Of a stretch of 64,000 nt of DNA, positions 1 through 8,351 are shown one piece after another (position 1 is the first letter of the stretch; the number at the start of each line of letters is the position of its first letter). The DNA lies in the NCBI RefSeq assembly GCF_040546275.1, contig NZ_JBEPNO010000028.1:1-64000 (forward strand). The letters run 5' to 3'. The position numbers and the translations under genes were made by a program. The stretch comes from Nakamurella sp040546275. Lineage in GTDB: Bacteria > Actinomycetota > Actinomycetes > Mycobacteriales > Nakamurellaceae. The notes under the pieces are model-generated. The model saw only the letters and a program-made list of their open reading frames with translations, made no database searches and had not been told where the DNA came from.

Positions 1-263
1 GGTCAGGTCGGACCCATCACCAACCACCCCAGGTAGAACCACAGGACTCCGCGCCCAGGTGCGGCGGCGGGTCACCGAATCACCGCAAGACGAACCCTGC
101 CCGGTCACCGATGGCTGACTGGAGACGTCGCGACAGCTCGGGGCCCCGGCTGAACGACCAGCGCTGCTAATGTCGTGTCACTTCGAAAACGTTCGTCTTT
201 GTCAGCGCGGCCGGTGAGTGCGTGATGCCCCCGGCAGCTCCCCGCTGTCCTGGAGACGACCTC

Positions 264-1520
264 ATGCCCTTCCGTATTCCCCGTCCAATTTCCCCCACCT
301 TCACCCGCTTGCTCGGCGCCCAAGGGCTTTCCCAGCTGGGTGTCGGATTCCACCTGGCCGCGTTCCCACTGTTGGTGAGCACGTTGACCACCGATCCCCT
401 GGTGGTGGCGACCACGGCACTGGCCTCGGTGGTCCCGGGCATCGTGCTGGCCCTACCCGTCGGGGCCTGGGTCGACCGGGCGCACCGCGGCCGACTGATG
501 GTCGGCAGCGACCTGAGCTGCGCTGCGGTGCTGCTGGCGCTGACCGTCCTGGTGCTCACCAGACACATCCACCTGTGGATGCTGATCAGCGCCGCCGTCC
601 TGCTCGGCTGCGCCGAGTTCGTTTTCGGCGTCAGCACCTACGCCCTGCTACCGAACCTGGTCACCCCCGATGAGTTACCCCGCGCGAACAGCCTGCTCTC
701 CGTGGTGGGTCAAACCGGAGCCGGCATTGTGGGGCCGGCGTTGGGCGCAATCAGCTTCGGGCTGGCCAAATATTTGCCGTTCGCCGTGAATACGGCAACC
801 TACCTGGGCTCAGCAGCCACCATCGCGACGTTCGTCGCCGGCTCCGACACCCGCGCCCAGCCGCCGATCGGACTGCGCCGAACCGGTCGACGCGAACTGC
901 TCGCAGGCCTCACCTACCTCAAAAGTCACCGCCCGATCCGAGCCCTGGTTGTACTGCCCGCCGTTGCCGGCTTCTTCGGCTGGATGCCCGAAGCCACCTT
1001 CGTCCTGTTCGTCCGCGACCATCTCGGCATCGACGCCGCGGGATTCGGGGTGCTCTTGGGCGCCACCACCATCGGCGCCGTCGTGGGTGGGCTACTCACC
1101 GGCCCTCTGGCGAAAAAGGTGGGCACCGTCCGGACGTTGTGTGTCACCTACATCCTGTACGGCCTGCTGCTGATCCCGGTCGGGGTGGTGCGCAACCCGG
1201 TCGTTCTGGGTGTGCTGTTCTTCGTCCAAGGGCTACCTTTGATCGCCTGCAACGCGACGGTCCGTTCACTCCAGCAGCAGATGATTCCCAACGACCTCCT
1301 CGGCCGGGTCGGGGCGGTGAATCGGCTCGCCTACAGTGCCATCACACCCCTGGGCCTGGCCGCTGGAGGGTTCATCGCGACGTGGCTTGGCTACCCCGCG
1401 GTCTGGATCATCGCCGGCTGCGGTTTCCTGGCCGCATTTGTCTTCAACCTGCCCGCCATCCGCTCCCTGAACACCACCGAAGGTGACTCACGTGGCGCGG
1501 CAGTAGCCGGCGATGTGTGA
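264..1520 (+). CDS. MFS-family efflux transporter
   Basis: This is a polytopic membrane protein of about 418 residues with alternating hydrophobic helices throughout, consistent with 12 TM segments. An A-like loop after TM2 (GAWVDRAHRG) and repeated glycine-rich helices are typical of drug/solute MFS exporters. The substrate cannot be read from sequence. The ATG at 264 is preferred over the upstream GTG at 222 because GGAGA lies 7 nt before it and the N-terminus then begins a few residues before the first helix. Its last codons overlap the next gene by 4 nt (GTGA), so the two are probably translationally coupled. No regulator is adjacent. Confidence 0.85.
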   Translation: MPFRIPRPISPTFTRLLGAQGLSQLGVGFHLAAFPLLVSTLTTDPLVVATTALASVVPGIVLALPVGAWVDRAHRGRLMVGSDLSCAAVLLALTVLVLTRHIHLWMLISAAVLLGCAEFVFGVSTYALLPNLVTPDELPRANSLLSVVGQTGAGIVGPALGAISFGLAKYLPFAVNTATYLGSAATIATFVAGSDTRAQPPIGLRRTGRRELLAGLTYLKSHRPIRALVVLPAVAGFFGWMPEATFVLFVRDHLGIDAAGFGVLLGATTIGAVVGGLLTGPLAKKVGTVRTLCVTYILYGLLLIPVGVVRNPVVLGVLFFVQGLPLIACNATVRSLQQQMIPNDLLGRVGAVNRLAYSAITPLGLAAGGFIATWLGYPAVWIIAGCGFLAAFVFNLPAIRSLNTTEGDSRGAAVAGDV

Positions 1521-2230
1521 GCCCCCGACACCAGTCAGCGGTCGTTCGCCCCGACTTCTGGGATAATTTCTTGGTGGGCGGAGATCTGGACTCGATCGTC
1601 GCGCGTATCGCGGCCGTTGAGGGAACTCGCGGCCGCCCGCTGGTCGCTATCGACGGAATCGGCGCGAGCGGCAAAAGTTTGTTCGCAGCCCAGATCGCCG
1701 CGCGCATTCAAGAACGGCCAGTCGTCGTGCTCCACGTAGACAACTTCTTCAACCCATCAGCAATCCGGCATGCCCGCGGCCGACAATCCCCCGACGGGTT
1801 TTGGCTCGACGCCTACAACTACGACGCACTGACCCACTGGGCTCTGAGGCCCGTGCAAGAGACGGGTGCCTACTGCGGAGGATCGCTGGATCACGCTCGT
1901 GACCGGACCGTCCGACCTCCGCAGTGCGAAGCGCCTGAACGGGCCGTTGTCCTGGTCGAAGGAACATTCCTGCACCGTGATGAGCTGTGGCGATTCTGGG
2001 ACTACTCGGTGTTCCTGGATGTGCCGTTTGACGTCGCGGCCCAACGGATCGCCGACCGCGACGAACTCAACGGCACCCATTCCGCGGAATCCCTACCCCG
2101 CTACATCGGCGCACAGCAGCTCTACTTCCGGGAGGCCAGGCCGAGGGAACGTGCGTCCCTCGTCGTGGACAACGCGGACTTCAACCAGCCGCGAGTCATC
2201 GAAACCGCACGATCTGATACCGCACGCTGA
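1517..2230 (+). CDS. Uridine kinase-like P-loop phosphotransferase
   Basis: This 237-residue protein has a Walker A motif (GIGASGKS, about residues 47-54) after a short N-terminal extension. It also has a lid/NMP-kinase-like layout: VLVEGTFLHRDELW in the middle and an arginine-rich IADRDELNG segment near residue 180. This pattern matches the uridine kinase/phosphoribulokinase-like family found scattered in actinobacteria, which phosphorylate small alcohols or nucleosides with ATP. The substrate is unknown. The GTG start overlaps the stop of the upstream MFS gene (GTGA), so export and phosphorylation may be co-expressed. It is complete; the C-terminus ends normally. Confidence 0.75.
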   Translation: MSPRHQSAVVRPDFWDNFLVGGDLDSIVARIAAVEGTRGRPLVAIDGIGASGKSLFAAQIAARIQERPVVVLHVDNFFNPSAIRHARGRQSPDGFWLDAYNYDALTHWALRPVQETGAYCGGSLDHARDRTVRPPQCEAPERAVVLVEGTFLHRDELWRFWDYSVFLDVPFDVAAQRIADRDELNGTHSAESLPRYIGAQQLYFREARPRERASLVVDNADFNQPRVIETARSDTAR

Positions 2231-2308
2231 CGGATCCTCACCGCACCCGAGGTCGAACCGGAGTATTTAACGGGTAGTCCGCAAGACGATCGGCTACCGG
2301 CGCAGCGT

Positions 2309-2339
2309 TCGGTGGCTCCGGGAATGACGCTCCCACCGA
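2309..2339. terminator. Hairpin between convergent genes
   Basis: TCGGTGG (2309-2315) and CCACCGA (2333-2339) are perfect 7-bp arms around a 17-nt loop in the short gap between the convergent kinase and AICAR transformylase genes. The position suggests a bidirectional terminator. No clear T-tract follows. Confidence 0.35.
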
Positions 2340-2346
2340 GCCTCGG

Positions 2347-3486
2347 TCAATGGTTGAAAAGTCTCAGTCCGGTCCGGGTCAGCTCGATGCGATGCTCGCG
2401 GCAGGCCGCAGAGACGTCGCCGGATCGGGTGGATCCGCCGGGCTCGACGATGTGACGGACGCCGACCGCGGCCGCGTGGCCGATGCTGTCCCGGAACGGG
2501 AGGAACCCATCGGAGACCAGCGTGACCTGATCGAGCCGATCAATCCACTCCGCGCGGACCTGCCCATCCAGGTCGGGGTCGACACCGGGGAACAGCACAG
2601 CGAACTCGTCCCGCTGAGTCCTGGTCAACTCGCCCTCGGCCATCCTGATCTGCCAGTTCAGGTGCTCCTGCCGGCGCATCCCAGCCGGTTGAGGCAGATC
2701 CCGGATGTGCGGCTGACGCCGAAGCCACCACGTCCGGGCCTTCCCCGCGGCCAGCCGCACACAGTCCACCCGGTTCTGCTGGCCCGCACCGATACCGATC
2801 GCCGCCCCGTCCTTGACCAGGACCACAGAGTTGGACTGGGTGTGCCGCGCGGTGACCAGACCCAGCAACGCGTCCCGGACCGCATCGGCCGCCAAATCGC
2901 TGCCGCCCAACAGGTCCGCGGTAATCGGGACGTCATCACGGCGCTGCTCCAACACCAGACCGTGGCAGTCACGGCGCTCCCACGGCGGCGCCACAAAACC
3001 GGGGTCCGCTTCCAGCACCAGGAAAGCGCCCGCCTTCTTGCCGGCCAGAGTTGCGGCGACACCCGGCTCGTACCCCGGTGCGATCACCCCATCGGAAATG
3101 ACCCTGGCCAGCACGTCGGCCAACTCCCGGTCCACCGGATGCGACAGCGCGATCATGTCGCCGAAGCTGGACTTCGGGTCGGCATCCCGTGCCCGGACCT
3201 ACGCCGACGTCGCAGCGCCCGCCACCACATCGACACCCCAGATCGCGGCCGCAGCAGCATCGAGGATGCCGGCGGTCGCCGCCCCGGCCGGGGAGACGTG
3301 TTTGAACGAGGCGGCCACGACCTCGCCGGTCGCCGCCGCCGCCTCGCGGACGAGCTGCCAGGAAGTCAGCGCATCCAACACCTTGATGTACGACGGGTCG
3401 CCCGATACCACCTGAAATGGTTGTGGGCCCTGACCGTCGATAATGCGGGCCGGCTGGTGCGGATTGATGCCATAACGCAAATCCAC
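2347..3486 (-). pseudogene. ATIC-like AICAR transformylase split by an in-frame amber
   Basis: The reading frame encodes a stand-alone AICAR formyltransferase (de novo purine synthesis; AICAR plus 10-formyl-THF) lacking the IMP cyclohydrolase domain. It resembles the eukaryotic ATIC type: DLRYGINPHQ at the N-terminus, the catalytic SFKHVSPAG, then KSSFGD, SDGVIAPGYEP, TQSNSV, GIGAGQQ, WWLRRQP, FPFRDS and a C-terminal GLRLFNH. Codon 96 (3199-3201) is TAG exactly where the family has the tyrosine of the AY.RAR.AD stretch; homology continues in the same frame on both sides. A single TAC/TAT-to-TAG change therefore explains the break. The GTG start at 3486 is chosen because AGGAG lies 7 nt upstream. 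The C-terminal half also has an ATG at 3156 but would be non-functional alone. Confidence 0.85.
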
Positions 3487-3493
3487 GAGATCA

Positions 3494-3517
3494 CTCCTCA
3501 GCGAAGACACTGAGGAG
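3494..3517 (-). promoter_or_regulatory. Hairpin sequestering a ribosome-binding site
   Basis: CTCCTCAG (3494-3501) and CTGAGGAG (3510-3517) form a perfect 8-bp stem with an 8-nt loop just upstream of the AICAR transformylase start. On the transcript strand the 3' arm contains the AGGAG Shine-Dalgarno, so folding would hide it. This could be translational control or a coincidental repeat. Confidence 0.4.
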
Positions 3518-3705
3518 CACCCAGGCGGACGACACTCCAAGAACAGCGCTCCCCGGTGGTCACCCCACCCTCGCCAGTCGCGCTGTTCAGCCTATCGCTG
3601 AGCCGAGCGTCAGATGTTGATGACCGAGCATCGATCCCCACGGGCGCGCTGGGGCCCGTCCGATGGGCAAGGTTCGTTGCGGCCCGCCGATGTCACACTT
3701 GTCAG

Positions 3706-4416
3706 GTGCTTTTCCCACCAGAGCTTCGAGTGCTCGACGCTGCGATCCGGCAGGCGCAGGCGTTGGCCGGCGACCCCGACCACACAGTCGCGGCAGCGGC
3801 GATGGACACCACGGGCCGCATCCACACCGCGGTGAACAACTACCACTTCACCGGCGGACCCTGCGCCGAACTGGTGGTCCTGGGAGTCGCGGCGGCGGCG
3901 AACGCCGGGCCCCTTACCACCATGGTCGCGGTCGGCGACGGCGGGCGAGGCGTGCTTGCCCCCTGCGGGCGCTGCCGACAGGTGCTGCTGGAGCAGCATC
4001 CGGGATGCCATGTCATCGTCCCGACACCCGACTCGCTGGAACTGGTCAACGTTCGTCACCTGCTGCCCTACGCCTATGAGAGCCCTGATTCGAACCCTGG
4101 CCGTTTCATCCGGTTCAACCCCCGCTACTACGACAGCATCCGACACGGCCGAAAGACCGCGACCACCCGCCTGGACGACCCGTGCCGGATCGGTCCGGCC
4201 TGGCTCGTATTCGAGTTCGACGACCAGTACCGAAGGCTCCCCGGCGTCGTGGAGGTCATCCACACCAAGCGGTTCGAGGAGCTCACCGATGAGGACGCGC
4301 GACTTGAAGGCGGTCAGGTCGCTGAGGATCTCAAAACCGACCTGAGAATGCACTACCCGCACATCAGTGACGCCGACACCGTCGACATCGTGCATTTCAA
4401 AGTCGAACGCCCCTAA
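3706..4416 (+). CDS. Blasticidin-S-deaminase-like domain fused to ASCH (YqfB-like) domain
   Basis: This 236-residue protein has two enzyme domains (numbering from the GTG at 3706). Residues 1-130 closely follow blasticidin S deaminase, a zinc cytosine-nucleoside aminohydrolase: NYHFTGGPCAELVVLG gives zinc ligand C53 and catalytic E55, and GVLAPCGRCRQVL gives C87 and C90. Residues 133-236 are an ASCH domain resembling E. coli YqfB (N4-acetylcytidine amidohydrolase): HGRKTATTR supplies K150 and T153, and the downstream ARLE supplies E201, matching the YqfB Lys/Thr/Glu triad in order and spacing. Sequential N4-deacylation then deamination of a cytosine nucleoside is inferred, not shown. The frame is open upstream to 3556, but homology starts near 3706; no strong RBS is visible, so the transcript may be leaderless. 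Confidence 0.85.
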   Translation: MLFPPELRVLDAAIRQAQALAGDPDHTVAAAAMDTTGRIHTAVNNYHFTGGPCAELVVLGVAAAANAGPLTTMVAVGDGGRGVLAPCGRCRQVLLEQHPGCHVIVPTPDSLELVNVRHLLPYAYESPDSNPGRFIRFNPRYYDSIRHGRKTATTRLDDPCRIGPAWLVFEFDDQYRRLPGVVEVIHTKRFEELTDEDARLEGGQVAEDLKTDLRMHYPHISDADTVDIVHFKVERP

Positions 4417-4553
4417 GCCCGGATTCACCGACCCGGGTCCTGCCTCTCCTTGTGCGCAGGCCTCGACAAGGGCTGCACGAACCCCACCCGCTGGACACGT
4501 CGGGTGCGCAGCGAAATCTGCCTGGCCCTGGTGTGTTACGAGATGCTGAGCGG

Positions 4554-5201
4554 GTGGAACCGATCCTGCACCTGGCCGCCGCCGACCTCGTCATCGAACG
4601 GCCCGCCGGGAGCGCTGAAGATGTGCACTTCCCGCAGGCGCTCGCCCGGGCGGTCATCGACAGCTACTCACTACCGGGCGAGACGGTGCTGGACCCGTTC
4701 GCCGGCTGGGGAACGTCCCTGGTCGTCGCCGAAAAGCTCGGCCGCCGCGCCGTCGGCATCGAACTGGTCCCGGAACGGGTCGCCGCCATCAACCGGCGGG
4801 TCAGTGCAGCCGCAGTCATCCACCAGGCCGACGCCCGGGACCTGGACACCCTCCGCCTCGGCCAGATCGATCTCTGTTTCACCTCACCGCCGTACATGAC
4901 CGCCACCGACCACCCGCAGAACCCTCTCACCGCCTATTCGACGATGGACGGCGACTACGACACCTACCTCGCCGAACTGACCGGCGTGTTCCTGGCCGCG
5001 GCGTACCACCTACGGGTAGGCGGGTTCCTGGTGATCAACGCCGCCAACATACGCACCGGTGAGGTGGTCACCCCACTGGCCTGGGACATCACTCACGCCC
5101 TGACGCCACATCTGGCTTTTCGAGGTGAGACGTACCTGGCCTGGGACCGGCCGCCGCCGACGTTCAGCGGCGACTACTGCCTGACCTTCCAGAAGTCCTG
5201 A
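4554..5201 (+). CDS. DNA/RNA methyltransferase, N4/N6-amino group type
   Basis: This is a Rossmann-fold SAM methyltransferase of about 215 residues. Motif I is DPFAGWGTS (about residue 47), followed by GIELVPERVAAINRR (motif II). The catalytic motif IV is TSPPYM (about residue 111), the S/TPPY form found in N4-cytosine and some N6-adenine DNA methylases and in TRM11-like RNA enzymes. It is short and lacks an obvious target-recognition domain, and no restriction enzyme is adjacent, so an orphan modification enzyme is likely. The start is uncertain: GTG at 4554 begins the conserved part, GTG at 4533 and ATG at 4452 are alternatives. It lies 137 bp after the deaminase/ASCH gene on the same strand. 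Confidence 0.75.
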   Translation: MEPILHLAAADLVIERPAGSAEDVHFPQALARAVIDSYSLPGETVLDPFAGWGTSLVVAEKLGRRAVGIELVPERVAAINRRVSAAAVIHQADARDLDTLRLGQIDLCFTSPPYMTATDHPQNPLTAYSTMDGDYDTYLAELTGVFLAAAYHLRVGGFLVINAANIRTGEVVTPLAWDITHALTPHLAFRGETYLAWDRPPPTFSGDYCLTFQKS

Positions 5202-5264
5202 CCGAGCAGGGCACGTCGGCAAATGCACTGGCGGAGCGGGACGGTGTTCGGCGACGATCGGTCG

Positions 5265-5888
5265 ATGAGCGATTCAGCGGACGCGGACCTGGGTGTCGAC
5301 ACCGAACCGTTCCGGCACAAGCCCGAACTCCACGGCGACGCCGTCATCCTTCACCTGTTCACCGAAAACGACATCGCAGCAATGGGTCCCATCCTGGCCG
5401 ACCCTGACGTTCTACGTCTCACCGGCTCGGTGCACACCAGCGCCGAAGCCCTGAACGCACCCTCAGAGCTCGACGAGTCCACGCTCGCCTGGTATCGCGG
5501 TCTGGCCGCACGCCCCGACCGGCTGGATCTCGCGATCATCGACCGCGCCTCTGGCCGCTGCGTCGGCGAGGTGGTCCTCAACGAACTGGACGCCGCCAAC
5601 GGCTCCTGCAACTTGCGGATCCTCATCGGACCGCAGGGCCGCGACCGCGGGCTCGGCACCGAAACGGTGCAACTGATCACCGATCACGCCTTCGGCACCA
5701 CCGGCCTCTGGCGCATCGGCCTGCAGGTCTACTCGTTCAACCCCAGAGCCCGGCGGGTGTACGAGCGGGCGGGATTCCGAGCGGAAGGAACTCTGCGAGG
5801 AGCACTGCGGTTCGACGACACCCACCTCGACGCGATCCCGATGTCGCTGCTACGCACCGACTGGAACGAAAAGCTGGGCGGCACATAG
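5265..5888 (+). CDS. GNAT acetyltransferase, RimJ/RimL type
   Basis: This protein of about 207 residues has the GNAT acetyl-CoA loop in RimL form (IGPQGRDRGLGTETVQLITDHAF) and the typical C-terminal signature LQVYSFNPRARRVYERAGFRAEGTLRGA followed by a histidine/aspartate strand. RimJ/RimL-like enzymes acetylate protein N-termini or small amines such as antibiotics; the substrate here is unknown. The ATG at 5265 is chosen because it precedes the domain; an in-frame ATG at 5223 is possible. It follows the methyltransferase by 63 bp and may be cotranscribed. Confidence 0.8.
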   Translation: MSDSADADLGVDTEPFRHKPELHGDAVILHLFTENDIAAMGPILADPDVLRLTGSVHTSAEALNAPSELDESTLAWYRGLAARPDRLDLAIIDRASGRCVGEVVLNELDAANGSCNLRILIGPQGRDRGLGTETVQLITDHAFGTTGLWRIGLQVYSFNPRARRVYERAGFRAEGTLRGALRFDDTHLDAIPMSLLRTDWNEKLGGT

Positions 5889-5979
5889 GGTATGACCGGC
5901 GGACACACCTCACGGCCGGCGCGACTGTCCTCCTCGTGCCTTGTCTTGTCTGCGGCCTCGCTCACCGCTGCACTGACAT

Positions 5980-6951
5980 TCAGCGTTGCTGCAGCCAGTC
6001 GATGCGGCCTCCGTGGGGTGCGGTGCGGGCCAACGGCTTCCCGTCCAGAGCGAGCACCAGTTGCCCGGAGTCTGCGCCCTGGTGTGGAAGCTGGTCACGG
6101 ATCGCGGGGAAGACGCCGAGTCCTTCCTGCGATATCCATCGGATCGGCAACTGTCGCACCAGGTCGGCGAATACGGCTCGCCGCGGGGCGTCGAGATAGG
6201 CCAATACCGCGGTGTGGAAGGCGACGACGGTACTACCCGGTGTGGCCCGGCTCACCGCTCCGGGCAGCTCGGCGATGAGGTCACCGGTCATCATCTCGGC
6301 CGGCGACCCGGCGGCCAGGTCAAGTGCGGCAGTCAACCGGCTGCGGCGCGGGTCCTCCCCCGGCCAGATCAGCGCCTGGAGCCAGGCGCGATCGTCCGCA
6401 TCGCTGGGATCAAGGGGATTCAGGTCGATGCCGACCCGCTTGACGATCTGCGGCATCTCGGTGGGCATCGGGAACGGGCCGGTGGTCGTGCTCTGCAGCA
6501 GGACCGAGCTCCGCGGACCGAACCGCCTGCCGTCGTAGCTGTAGCTGTATCGGTCTGGGTACAGGCAGAGCCCAGCCGAGGCGCCCACCTCGATCAGGGT
6601 AATCGGACCCGGAATGAGGGCCAGCAGCGGCAGAATCGCTGCGCACCTCGCCGGTTCGTTGGTCTGCGTCGCCCGGGCCATCATCGTGGCCGCGACCTGA
6701 TCCCAGTCGTCGATGATCCAGCTGCGCAGCTGGAGGTAGGTGTCCGCTGCGCCATGCCGGTATTGCACCGCGGCCAGCAGCAGATTGGGTTGCGCCTTGG
6801 CGGGGGGCAGGGTGGCCAACAGTTGCAGGACGGCCGGGTCGTCGGCGATCGACCGGGCGAAGATCTCATAGTTCACCGACAGGCCGGCCGCCTCGGCGCT
6901 GAAAAGCTGGTGGCGCGCTGCGATGTCGGTGATGGACTGCTCGTCGGCCAT
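5980..6951 (-). CDS. DUF2332 family protein
   Basis: This 323-residue cytoplasmic protein has the DUF2332 signature: ARSIADDPAVLQLLATLPPAKAQPNLLLAAVQ near the N-terminus, then EVGASAGLCLYPDRY, GIDLNPLDPSDADDRAWLQALIWPG in the middle, and a C-terminal VAFHTAVLAYL/ISQEG region. The EVGASAGL loop and the acidic DLNPLD segment resemble SAM-binding motifs, so a methyltransferase-like fold is plausible, but no activity is established for the family as far as I know. The ATG at 6951 is preferred over upstream starts because AGGAGAG lies 4-5 nt before it. It is transcribed divergently from the HTH-citrate synthase gene. Confidence 0.8.
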   Translation of the reverse strand: MADEQSITDIAARHQLFSAEAAGLSVNYEIFARSIADDPAVLQLLATLPPAKAQPNLLLAAVQYRHGAADTYLQLRSWIIDDWDQVAATMMARATQTNEPARCAAILPLLALIPGPITLIEVGASAGLCLYPDRYSYSYDGRRFGPRSSVLLQSTTTGPFPMPTEMPQIVKRVGIDLNPLDPSDADDRAWLQALIWPGEDPRRSRLTAALDLAAGSPAEMMTGDLIAELPGAVSRATPGSTVVAFHTAVLAYLDAPRRAVFADLVRQLPIRWISQEGLGVFPAIRDQLPHQGADSGQLVLALDGKPLARTAPHGGRIDWLQQR

Positions 6952-7022
6952 GGTCTCTCCTGGAAATCCGCGTGATGTTGTCGTGCAGCGTGCGGTGGCC
7001 GCCCTTCCCGCTGCAACGTTGA

Positions 7023-7040
7023 CCCGATCAACGCATCGGG
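7023..7040. promoter_or_regulatory. Inverted repeat in a divergent promoter region
   Basis: CCCGAT (7023-7028) and ATCGGG (7035-7040) form 6-bp arms around a 6-nt centre, 18 bp before the HTH-citrate synthase start. It is a candidate operator for the HTH domain of that protein, which could act on both divergent genes. Confidence 0.35.
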
Positions 7041-7058
7041 CCAGGGGACAATCAGTCG

Positions 7059-8351
7059 ATGTCCTCGCCCACCGGTCGGCTGACCACCGACGCTGTCGCC
7101 GCACGGCTGGGCGTGGACCGCAAAACCGTCTACGCCTACGTCTCGCGTGGACTACTCACCCCGCATCGGCAGGGGCGACACAGCATCTTCGACCCGGCGC
7201 AGGTGGCCGGCCTGATGACCCGCGGTGTCAAAAGCCGCCGACCGCAGACCTCCACCGACGTGGTGCACACCCGCATCACCCGCATCGGCCACGATGACCT
7301 GTCCTACCGGGGTGTCAGCGCGACGGCCCTGGCCCGGCAGGAAACGTTCGAGTGCACCGCGACGTGGCTGTGGGAGGCAGCGCTGGACCGCGATGAGCAT
7401 CTTCGCGGCGACACGGAATCCCTGGTGGCCGTCCAGCGATTAACCCGCCTATTGCCGCCGGCAACGTCGCCGCATCAGCGGGCCGCAGTCGGGGTGTCCA
7501 TCGCCTCCTCGATGCATCCGGGTGGTGTCGATGCCCGGAGCGCGGAGGAGGTACTCACACTTGCCCCGACGATCGTGCGGGCCGTGGCCCTCGCCGCATC
7601 AGCGACGTCCAGCCTGCCCGCCGTGGACGGCGTCGGAGAAATGCCGTTGGCGCAGATACTGGGTCGCACCCGGGCAGGATCGCCGGTGGGCCCGGACGGA
7701 TGCCGGATCATCGACAGCGCGCTGACCCTGTTGGCCGACCACGACCTGGCCGCGGCCACCCTGGGCGTGCGGATCGCGGCCTCGACGATGGCGCCCGTCG
7801 GGTCCGCGGTGATGGCCGGGCTGGCGGTGTTCGACGGTCCGCTGCACGGCAGCGCCGGACGTGCCGCCCTGGCGCTGCTGGATGATGCCCGCACCATCGG
7901 AGCCGATACAGCCATCCACGGCCGAATCGCAGCGGGCTCCGCGGTGCCCGGGTTCGGTCACTTCCTGTACGACCGTGACCCCCGAGCCCATTTCCTGCTC
8001 ACCGACCTGCGGGACTGGGGCACCCCGGAGGACGGCACCTCCGAAGTCGTTGCGGCGCTGCTCGAGTCGGCGGCTCTGGCCGGTTTGCCCGCTCCGAATG
8101 TCGACCTGGCCCTGGCTGCGCTGACCCGCCTGCTGGACCTACCGGACAACACGCCGCAAGTGCTGCACGCCGTGGCCCGAACGGCCGGCTGGATCGCCCA
8201 CTACCTCGAAGAAACGCAGGAACGAGGACTGCGGTTTCGGCCAACATCGGTCTACTTAGGCCCGCCCGAAACTCACCCGCGGCCGGAGCCATCCGGCCGC
8301 CCACCAGCAGACGCATCGACCAGGGCGCCGGGTGAAGGTGCGCGCGGATAG
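7059..8351 (+). CDS. Citrate synthase-family protein with N-terminal MerR-like HTH
   Basis: This 430-residue protein has two parts. Residues 6-50 (LTTDAVAARLGVDRKTVYAYVSRGLL) are an excisionase/MerR-type winged helix. Residues from about 85 are a citrate synthase-like fold with recognisable active-site segments: ADHDLAAATLGVRIAAS (oxaloacetate-binding His region), GPLHGSAG (second catalytic His), PGFGHFLYDRDPRA (third His/CoA region) and a C-terminal RPTSVYLG arginine strand. HTH-citrate synthases of this kind occur in actinobacteria and proteobacteria; whether they make (methyl)citrate or act as acyl-CoA-sensing regulators is unresolved. The last 25 residues are proline-rich, and the 3' end overlaps the decayed antisense HIT gene. 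Confidence 0.8.
   Translation: MSSPTGRLTTDAVAARLGVDRKTVYAYVSRGLLTPHRQGRHSIFDPAQVAGLMTRGVKSRRPQTSTDVVHTRITRIGHDDLSYRGVSATALARQETFECTATWLWEAALDRDEHLRGDTESLVAVQRLTRLLPPATSPHQRAAVGVSIASSMHPGGVDARSAEEVLTLAPTIVRAVALAASATSSLPAVDGVGEMPLAQILGRTRAGSPVGPDGCRIIDSALTLLADHDLAAATLGVRIAASTMAPVGSAVMAGLAVFDGPLHGSAGRAALALLDDARTIGADTAIHGRIAAGSAVPGFGHFLYDRDPRAHFLLTDLRDWGTPEDGTSEVVAALLESAALAGLPAPNVDLALAALTRLLDLPDNTPQVLHAVARTAGWIAHYLEETQERGLRFRPTSVYLGPPETHPRPEPSGRPPADASTRAPGEGARG

Noticed and set aside
3199..3201. Amber read as an amino acid (stop-codon reassignment or pyrrolysine)
   Set aside because: TAG ends normal genes in the window (MMPL, M14, recF), and the second amber gene, HIT, also has a frameshift, so general readthrough is unlikely.
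2350..3513. Plus-strand open frame of 387 codons
   Set aside because: It is antisense to the AICAR transformylase, whose residues are clearly conserved on the minus strand.
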